A DNA stretch of 10,676 bases from assembly GCA_003240795.1 (NCBI GenBank), contig QFNK01000033.1:1-10676 (forward strand), written 5' to 3'. Below are positions 6,580 to 10,676 of this stretch, piece after piece (position 1 is the stretch's first letter; each line of letters starts with the position of its first letter). Source of the DNA: Micavibrio aeruginosavorus. GTDB taxonomy: Bacteria; Pseudomonadota; Alphaproteobacteria; Micavibrionales; Micavibrionaceae. Position numbers and translations under genes: made by a program. The notes under the pieces were generated by a model, which was given only the letters and a program-made list of their open reading frames with translations, ran no database searches and was not told the DNA's origin.

Positions 6580-6615
6580 AAAAAAACCGCCTCTGATGAA
6601 AATCAGAGGCGGTTT
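6580..6615 (-). terminator. Strong terminator of the HU gene, possibly bidirectional
   Basis: A perfect 14-bp stem pairs 6584-6597 with 6602-6615 around a GAAA loop (TTTC on the minus strand). Read on the minus strand it is followed by an unbroken run of seven T (complement of 6580-6586), the classical intrinsic terminator, 30 nt past the HU stop. Read on the plus strand the tail is GGTTTAATTT, so it may also stop transcripts of the gene ending at 6548. A smaller 5-bp hairpin (6621-6634) lies between it and the HU stop. Confidence 0.9.
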
Positions 6616-6644
6616 AATTTGGTCTTCAGAGACCGAAAAGGGTC

Positions 6645-7091
6645 CTAGAGGACAGCCGTTTTCAGGTCTTTGGAAACGCGGAATGCGACTTTTTTCTTCG
6701 CAGGAATCTTGATCGTCGCGCCCGTCGCAGGGTTACGGCCCGTGCGTGCGGATGTTTTCTTGACGAGCAGGATACCAAAGCCCGGGATACGGACTTTCGC
6801 GCCGCGCTTGATGTGCTTCGTGATATGGGCAATCAGGTCCGTCAGAACGGCTTCTGCCTGCTTTTTCGGCAGTTCGTGCAGTTGGGACAGGTCTGTCGCC
6901 AGTTGCTTCAGCGTTACAACGTCACCCGTTGCAGCGGAAACGAATTTGGCAGGTTTAGCAGCGGCTTTTGCCGGCGCTTTTTTAGCAGCAGCTTTCGCCG
7001 GTGCTTTTTTAGCAGCGGCTTTCGCCGGAGCTTTTTTGGCAGTGGCTTTAGAAGCCTTTGCCGGTTTTGCTTTTGCTTTTGCAGCAGCCAT
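6645..7091 (-). CDS. HU-family DNA-binding protein with Lys/Ala/Pro-rich N-terminal tail
   Basis: The minus-strand product is 148 residues, against about 90 for ordinary HU. Residues 50-148 are a complete HU/IHF domain. It has TLKQLATDL and the basic helix of the dimer body, then RIPGFGILLVKK, RTGRNPATG with the DNA-intercalating proline at about 121, and IPAKKKVAFRVSKDLK. Residues 1-49 form a histone H1-like tail made of Ala, Lys and Pro, including three tandem copies of the 9-mer KKAPAKAAA. HU bends and compacts DNA as a dimer; such tails are expected to add non-specific, charge-based binding. Tails of this kind are known at the C-terminus in actinobacterial HupB and at the N-terminus in Deinococcus HU. 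A GAAGGG SD lies before the ATG. I give no symbol because hupA/hupB/hbs usage is lineage-dependent. Confidence 0.95.
   Translation of the reverse strand: MAAAKAKAKPAKASKATAKKAPAKAAAKKAPAKAAAKKAPAKAAAKPAKFVSAATGDVVTLKQLATDLSQLHELPKKQAEAVLTDLIAHITKHIKRGAKVRIPGFGILLVKKTSARTGRNPATGATIKIPAKKKVAFRVSKDLKTAVL
6957..7037 (-). repeat. Three tandem 27-bp repeats in the HU gene tail
   Basis: Units at 6957-6983, 6984-7010 and 7011-7037 are nearly identical at the DNA level, differing at a few third-codon positions. Each encodes the 9-mer KKAPAKAAA on the minus strand. The tail could therefore expand or contract by slippage or recombination in whole codons. Confidence 0.9.
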
Positions 7092-7127
7092 TGGTTTATC
7101 CCTTCATAGATGTTTCAAGGTAGAGTT

Positions 7128-7155
7128 ATCTTATGACTCCTTTTTAAAAACGCAA
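7128..7155 (-). promoter_or_regulatory. Candidate promoter of the HU gene
   Basis: On the minus strand TTGCGT (complement of 7150-7155) and TAAGAT (complement of 7128-7133) are spaced by 16 bp. The start point would be near 7121, leaving a leader of about 30 nt that carries GAAGGG just before ATG 7091. The match to sigma70 consensus is moderate. Confidence 0.4.
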
Positions 7156-7274
7156 TCGGCAAAAATGCAAAAGCACAATAAATACAGGGAAAAGTGCATA
7201 ACTTTTGCGCATATACCGCTAAAAACGGCTTTTGAATGCTGTGTTTTCAAGGCTTTTGTGCTAATTATCGGGGC
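7156..7274. other. AT-rich divergent leader region between HU and prmB
   Basis: This is the prmB side of the 183-bp divergent gap (7092-7274). It is distinctly AT-rich and holds nested inverted repeats: GCAAAAG near 7167-7173 with CTTTTGC at 7202-7208, and GCAC near 7173-7176 with GTGC at 7194-7197. It presumably carries the prmB promoter, but I could not pick one with confidence. The frame of prmB is open back to 7236, though the extra residues look non-coding. Confidence 0.3.
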
Positions 7275-8213
7275 ATGAAAAACAAGATATCCGCCCTCCA
7301 GACCCCGTCCCCAAAGGCCAAAAGCGTCGCCGCCGAGCTTTTCACCGTGCGTGATTTCGTGCGCTACGGCGTTTCCCGATTCTCCGATTCGCAGCTTTTC
7401 TACGGGCACGGGACGGACAACGCCTATGACGAGGCGGTCTTTATCGTGCTTGAAGGGCTGCACCTTCCCATCGATGCGATCGAGCCGTGGTGGGACGCGC
7501 GCCTGACAGTTGAGGAGCGCGAAAAGCTTGCCGCCGTTATTGAGATGCGCGTTGAAACGCGCAAGCCCGCCTCCTACCTCTTGAACAAGGCGTATATACA
7601 GGGCATGCCTTTTTATATAGACGAGCGTGCGCTGATCCCCCGGTCCTTCATCGCCGAAATCCTCGCCAAGGAAGACGGGTTTTCGCAAATCCCCGATTAC
7701 GATGCGGTTGAGAGCGCCGTGGATATCTGCACCGGTTCGGGCTGTCTTGCCATCATGGCCGCGCACCTGTTTCCGAATGCGGCCGTCGACGCGGTTGATT
7801 TGTCCGGAGACGCGCTGGAAGTCGCGAAGAAGAACGTGGCGGACTACGGGCTGGAAGACAAGCTCACTCTATATAAAGGCGACCTGTTCACGCCGCTGGC
7901 AGGTAAGACCTATGATTTCATCATCACCAATCCGCCATATGTCGATGCGGAAGGCATGGAACACCTGCCCCCCGAATATGAACACGAACCGGCGCTTGCC
8001 CTGGCGGCGGGAGATGACGGGCTGGCCATTGTGCACCGCCTGCTCAAGGAAGCACGCAAATACCTGAATGACGGCGGCGGCATATTGTGCGAGGTCGGAC
8101 GCTGCGGCCCCGCGCTGGAGGCCGCCTATCCGGACATACCGTTCCTCTGGATCGACACCGAACATTCCAGCGGCGAAGTCTTCTGGCTTCGCAAGGACCA
8201 GCTTCCGGCGTAA
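7275..8213 (+). CDS. prmB: Ribosomal protein L3 N5-glutamine methyltransferase (PrmB)
   Basis: PrmB uses S-adenosylmethionine to methylate a glutamine side chain of ribosomal protein L3 during 50S assembly. From ATG 7275 the product is 312 residues, matching the family length of about 310. The N-terminal helical domain contains FYGHGTDNAYDEAVFIVLEG, typical of PrmB rather than PrmC. IPRSFIAEIL precedes the Rossmann fold (PrmB usually reads RSPIAELI). The SAM-binding motif DICTGSGC is at 150-157, and NPPY at 219-222 is the glutamine-binding catalytic signature. An acidic VDAVDLS strand lies between them. The gene is divergent from HU. A weak hairpin terminator follows it, separating it from cheZ. 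Confidence 0.92.
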   Translation: MKNKISALQTPSPKAKSVAAELFTVRDFVRYGVSRFSDSQLFYGHGTDNAYDEAVFIVLEGLHLPIDAIEPWWDARLTVEEREKLAAVIEMRVETRKPASYLLNKAYIQGMPFYIDERALIPRSFIAEILAKEDGFSQIPDYDAVESAVDICTGSGCLAIMAAHLFPNAAVDAVDLSGDALEVAKKNVADYGLEDKLTLYKGDLFTPLAGKTYDFIITNPPYVDAEGMEHLPPEYEHEPALALAAGDDGLAIVHRLLKEARKYLNDGGGILCEVGRCGPALEAAYPDIPFLWIDTEHSSGEVFWLRKDQLPA

Positions 8214-8269
8214 CGCCCCTTATTTTACGGCAAATACATACGCTTGTGCGGTGCGGCTAGAAAATTTTA

Positions 8270-8304
8270 ACCATTCCGCCTTATGATGGAATGGTATTAT
8301 TTTC
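8270..8304 (+). terminator. Probable terminator after prmB (or dyad upstream of cheZ)
   Basis: ACCATTCC (8270-8277) pairs perfectly with GGAATGGT (8288-8295) around a 10-nt loop and is followed by ATTATTTTC. The T-rich tail suggests an intrinsic terminator for prmB, 57 nt after its stop. The loop is longer than ideal. The same bases include TATTAT (8295-8300), a possible -10 box for cheZ, so a regulatory role is the alternative. Confidence 0.5.
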
Positions 8305-8316
8305 AGGATTATTTCG

Positions 8317-8952
8317 TTGGACAATACCGTCGCCCTCAACAAACCAGCCGATATGCCGGAACACCACAACAACGGCGACGTCGCGCAGCTGCGTGACCAG
8401 CTTTCAACGCTGGAAACCTTTATCCGCCGCCGCTTCGATGAAATATCGATGGAAATCAACGCGACATCGCAACAGATCGACATGTCGGAAGACGGCATGG
8501 CAAAACGCTTCGGCGAGATCCTCGGCGTGATGAACGCCATTTCCTTTCAGGGCGATGGCACCACACCGGCCAACACGGGCGTGGAGCTGGAAGCAGTCAT
8601 CACGGAGACGTCCAAAGCGGCCAATACCATTCTGGACTGCACCGACGCGATGAGCGCCCTTCTCTACCCGGAGGATGAGAGCGTCTGGGAGAATGCAGAA
8701 AGCCGCGAGCAGGCCCTGAACATCCTGCGCGACCGGATGCAGGACATCGTCCTCGCCTGTTCGTTTCAGGACATCGCGGGTCAGCGTATCCGCAAGACAC
8801 TCGAAAACATCAACGAAATCGAAACCCGCATCAACGACGCCCTCGAGGGCATGGGTATCGGCGAGGAAACGCTCCGCACCGCCGCCGCCAGCGGTGAATC
8901 CGTTCAATCGGGCGCCAGCCAGGACGAGATCGACGCACTGTTCAGCAATTAA
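8317..8952 (+). CDS. cheZ: CheY-P phosphatase CheZ
   Basis: CheZ dephosphorylates CheY-P and so ends the motor-reversal signal. The product is 211 residues from TTG 8317, chosen because the SD CAGGA (8304-8308) lies 8 nt upstream; ATG 8353 is the fallback. The long helical bundle includes LRDQLSTLETFIRRRFDEI and, at 147-165, the CheZ signature CSFQDIAGQRIRKTLENI. Asp152 and Gln156 are spaced as the catalytic Asp143/Gln147 pair of E. coli CheZ. A flexible Ala/Ser/Gly linker (about 184-200) leads to a short C-terminal peptide, SQDEIDALFSN. This matches the position of the CheY-binding tail of CheZ but resembles the FliM N-terminal peptide in sequence. No other chemotaxis gene is in view, so cheZ is isolated here. 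The product should be cytoplasmic. Confidence 0.9.
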   Translation: MDNTVALNKPADMPEHHNNGDVAQLRDQLSTLETFIRRRFDEISMEINATSQQIDMSEDGMAKRFGEILGVMNAISFQGDGTTPANTGVELEAVITETSKAANTILDCTDAMSALLYPEDESVWENAESREQALNILRDRMQDIVLACSFQDIAGQRIRKTLENINEIETRINDALEGMGIGEETLRTAAASGESVQSGASQDEIDALFSN

Positions 8953-8963
8953 CGTTTTGTTAA
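8949..8963. promoter_or_regulatory. Perfect CtrA-box match (TTAA-N7-TTAA)
   Basis: TTAACGTTTTGTTAA matches the full alphaproteobacterial CtrA consensus exactly. It overlaps the cheZ stop codon and lies 127 nt before the start of the next gene. A single such match can occur by chance, but a second near-match follows at 9038. Confidence 0.45.
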
Positions 8964-9037
8964 CCCCTGCCCTTTACAGGCCGCATTTCCCCGCTTCATA
9001 CGCCGCCTTCAAAAATCATTTCGAATTTTATGCAAAC

Positions 9038-9067
9038 TTAAAAGCCTTTTTACCCGCCTCTTATAGA
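9038..9067 (+). promoter_or_regulatory. CtrA-type promoter candidate for the gene at 9090
   Basis: TTAA-AAGCCTT-TTTA (9038-9052) matches the CtrA box at 7 of 8 defined positions. It sits where the -35 element would be for TATAGA at 9062-9067. CtrA-activated promoters in Caulobacter have this arrangement, with the box overlapping -35. The start point would be near 9074, giving a 16-nt leader that includes the SD. Confidence 0.4.
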
Positions 9068-9089
9068 TTGGGGGCAAGGGAGCAAGGCC

Positions 9090-9422
9090 ATGAACGACAA
9101 CAACATCCAAAAGAAACAAAAACCGGTAAGTGCAAGCGACAGCTTCTTCGGCATGGCGCTGGCTCAGGCTTTTATGGGTGTTGCGTTCGGCCCTTGCGCC
9201 GATGCTATGTGGGAAGCGGGTGAAATAGCCGACGCCGTGTACGAAGACCGCAAGGTCAAGAAAACGGCAAATGGCGGACAGTATCAGTTGGGTGTGAAGA
9301 ACTGCCTGGCGGAGGCTTTCACCCGCACCACGGCACCGGCGGCGCCCAGCGTTGCCATGAATGCGGAGCGCCCGCTGTGGACGCCGGTCCTGAAGCCGTT
9401 CGCTCCCGCCATGGCCGCATAA
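9090..9422 (+). CDS. Small hypothetical protein, possibly CtrA-controlled
   Basis: The product is 110 residues from ATG 9090, with the purine-rich AAGGGAG (9076-9082) 7 nt upstream. The N-terminus is polar (MNDNNIQKKQK). Residues 17-40 are moderately hydrophobic, small and alanine/glycine-rich (DSFFGMALAQAFMGVAFGPC), perhaps an amphipathic or re-entrant helix rather than a full membrane span. A charged middle follows, then an Ala/Pro-rich tail. Two cysteines (about 36 and 71) are present. I recognise no family. Codon use matches the GC-rich neighbours. Its position after cheZ and the CtrA-like sites upstream suggest, without proof, a link to motility or cell-cycle expression. Confidence 0.72.
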   Translation: MNDNNIQKKQKPVSASDSFFGMALAQAFMGVAFGPCADAMWEAGEIADAVYEDRKVKKTANGGQYQLGVKNCLAEAFTRTTAPAAPSVAMNAERPLWTPVLKPFAPAMAA

Positions 9423-9449
9423 AAGCAAAGCAAAAACAATTCCGTACCT

Positions 9450-9478
9450 TTGAACACGCCGCATTCGTGTGCTAGAGT
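9450..9478 (+). promoter_or_regulatory. Promoter of the gene at 9530
   Basis: TTGAAC (9450-9455) and TAGAGT (9473-9478) are spaced by exactly 17 bp, and TGC directly precedes the -10 box, making it an extended -10. The start point falls at about 9485, the same base as the upstream in-frame ATG. That argues that translation begins at the later ATG 9530, which has an SD. Confidence 0.6.
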
Positions 9479-9529
9479 ATTTTCATGCTCTCCGACTTCA
9501 AATGCACATTGCTGAGGGAAAAATTCACC

Positions 9530-10486
9530 ATGCGGGATCCGGCCGCATTGGAAGCCGAGCCTGTAACCGCCAGCAGCAACCGTATGGTTATAAATCTCGT
9601 CAGCCCGAACGGCAAAGATGCCGAAGATTACGTCATCCGCACCCAGAACATGCACTCCTGCGTCCGCATGGCCGCGGTCCTGACGCGGGAATATTCCGAG
9701 CGCGGTGCGATCATGAAACGCGTCATTCCCTTCCGCTGGCATCACCTCTGGTCCGATGTCATCAAAGGGTATGAGCGCGACTGGAACCCCGACATCTGGT
9801 GCGCCGTCTATTACAAAGGGCGCGTGATCTTCGAGGAAGGCAAACGCCACCACCTGCTCGACATCATCGAGAAATGCGATGCCGCCTATAAAGAAGACTA
9901 TGACCGCTCCGTCATGTTCGCCGAGCAAGCTTTTATTCAGGTCGGCAAACCCGTGAAGATCGCGCATGAATCCAATTTCGCGATGATCATGGACATGGAA
10001 GGTGATGAGTCAAAGATCGGCATCATGCTCCGCAGCGCATCCAAGCGCATGACGTTCAGCTTCGTCGTCAAATCCCGCGACGGCGATCCCGAACCGCCGC
10101 CCGTCCCTACCGTCCTCACCGTCGCGGCGGCGCAGATGGAGGGCATCCAGCTCGCCTATATGGTCGGCACGGGCAAAAAGAAAATCCAGATGGAATTCAT
10201 CGACAAATATTCCGACGAAGGCCGCAAGACTCGCCGCGGTGAAGAGCGTATTTTCAGCCTGACAAATGCGATCCAGTCGGTCGAGAAACGCTATGTCGTT
10301 ACATACCGCCCCGAACGGCCTGATTTCCTGCGCCTTCTACACGAAGCCGAGGAACAAACGGAAAAGAATTTACGCGGCAAACGCAAACCCTACATCCCGC
10401 CAAAATCCTCAGAAGAGATCGTGGAGATCGAACAAGTCGAACGCGAAGCCCGCGAGCGTGAAAACGCACCGAGCGAACAGCCTTAG
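9530..10486 (+). CDS. Conserved-looking soluble protein of unknown function
   Basis: From ATG 9530 the product is 318 residues; from ATG 9485 it would be 333. I chose 9530 because GAGGGA (9514-9519) precedes it and the predicted transcription start coincides with 9485. There is no signal peptide or membrane helix. The fold looks alpha/beta. The N-terminal half contains a Trp-rich stretch (RWHHLWSDVIKGYERDWNPD) and FEEGKRHHLLDIIEKC. The middle has alternating beta-like segments (KIGIMLRSASKRMTFSFVV) broken by a DGDPEPPPVP linker. The last 70 residues are highly charged and probably helical (EEIVEIEQVEREARERE). I recognise no catalytic motif or family. Codon use is that of a native gene. It stands alone between its promoter and a convergent gene end. 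Confidence 0.82.
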   Translation: MRDPAALEAEPVTASSNRMVINLVSPNGKDAEDYVIRTQNMHSCVRMAAVLTREYSERGAIMKRVIPFRWHHLWSDVIKGYERDWNPDIWCAVYYKGRVIFEEGKRHHLLDIIEKCDAAYKEDYDRSVMFAEQAFIQVGKPVKIAHESNFAMIMDMEGDESKIGIMLRSASKRMTFSFVVKSRDGDPEPPPVPTVLTVAAAQMEGIQLAYMVGTGKKKIQMEFIDKYSDEGRKTRRGEERIFSLTNAIQSVEKRYVVTYRPERPDFLRLLHEAEEQTEKNLRGKRKPYIPPKSSEEIVEIEQVEREARERENAPSEQP

Positions 10487-10538
10487 AACAAAGTCTGCTG
10501 CCCAACCTTCCACCACACGAGTATTCTGCATACAGCTA

Positions 10539-10676
10539 TTATGGTGCTGTAAAACTTCGCTGCGGAGGCGTTCTTTCCCTAAAGATTTTAATATAAGCGA
10601 GTAGCGCAGCCCATCCGGCAGCCAGAAAACATAAGAGAGGCAGGATCGGTGAGAACAAAAGGACAATAAGGCTGTC
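10539..10676 (-). CDS. C-terminal end of a membrane protein, cut by window
   Basis: On the minus strand one frame is open from the window edge to TAA (complement of 10539-10541), giving 45 residues. A hydrophobic stretch (LIVLLFSPILPLLCFLAAGW, then AALLAYI) is followed by a basic tail, KIFRERTPPQR. This is the normal look of a last membrane helix with a cytoplasmic end. It converges on the gene ending at 10486. The 52 bases between the two stops show no convincing terminator. The piece is too short to name, and a chance frame cannot be excluded. Confidence 0.45.
   Translation of the reverse strand, partial: DSLIVLLFSPILPLLCFLAAGWAALLAYIKIFRERTPPQRSFTAP

Noticed and set aside
6314..6580. Alternative 88-codon frame starting at TTG 6314
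   Set aside because: Its product is compositionally poor (Arg/Ala/Ser/Pro), its start is TTG without an SD, and the overlapping ATG 6324 frame has codon use like the neighbours.
6957..7037. Regularly spaced repeats suggesting a CRISPR array
   Set aside because: The units are directly tandem with no spacers and lie in frame inside the HU gene.
6670..7278. Plus-strand 202-codon frame rich in Ala/Phe that looks like a membrane protein
   Set aside because: It is antisense to HU; its apparent hydrophobic repeats are simply the reverse reading of the Lys/Ala/Pro repeat codons.
10499..10538. Search for a terminator between the convergent ends at 10486 and 10539
   Set aside because: Only a 4-bp GTAT/ATAC pairing was found, with no T-run, which is not enough to call.
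10409..10666. Minus-strand 85-codon frame at the window end
   Set aside because: It overlaps the 3' end of the well-supported gene at 9530-10486. Another minus frame, open from the edge to 10539, has a more natural membrane-helix-plus-basic-tail pattern.

Overview
The window looks like an ordinary chromosomal stretch of an alphaproteobacterium. It is GC-rich, with G/C-ending codons in most genes. LepA and PrmB are of the usual bacterial type, a CheZ-type phosphatase is present, and there are two candidate CtrA boxes (TTAA-N7-TTAA type). The lineage cannot be fixed from the sequence alone; a deep-branching or Micavibrio-like alphaproteobacterium would fit, but that is a guess. I saw no rRNA, tRNA, insertion sequence, phage module or CRISPR array.

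Layout. Bases 1-1445 hold two adjacent genes for extracytoplasmic SH3-like (SH3b) proteins that share a spaced cysteine pair; the first is cut by the window edge. Next is lepA (1506-3326), encoding the translational GTPase EF4. A lower-GC block follows (about 3327-3925) with a small PEGA-like lipoprotein gene. That gene has its own promoter, a hairpin covering its ribosome binding site, and a strong terminator. A poxvirus-type DNA topoisomerase IB gene comes next (3983-5035). Two small single-pass membrane proteins of unknown function form an operon (5155-5956) and meet, tail to tail, a DUF2795-like gene on the minus strand. A short proline-rich hypothetical gene (6324-6548) converges on an HU-type nucleoid protein gene carrying an unusual Lys/Ala/Pro-rich N-terminal tail; the two share a bidirectional terminator.

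Divergent from HU is prmB (ribosomal protein L3 glutamine methyltransferase), followed by cheZ (CheY-P phosphatase). A small unknown gene preceded by two CtrA-box-like sites follows, then a 318-residue soluble protein of unknown function with a well-formed promoter. The window ends in the 3' end of a minus-strand membrane protein gene.

Functional picture. Housekeeping translation genes (lepA, prmB) and DNA-topology or nucleoid genes (topoisomerase IB, HU) are interspersed with a motility gene (cheZ) and several lineage-specific envelope proteins. Most units are short, one or two genes, with their own signals. The least explained parts are the SH3b pair, the 5155-5956 membrane operon, the HU tail, the FliM-like C-terminus of CheZ, the CtrA-box gene at 9090, and the unknown gene at 9530. 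No complete new multi-gene system is evident.
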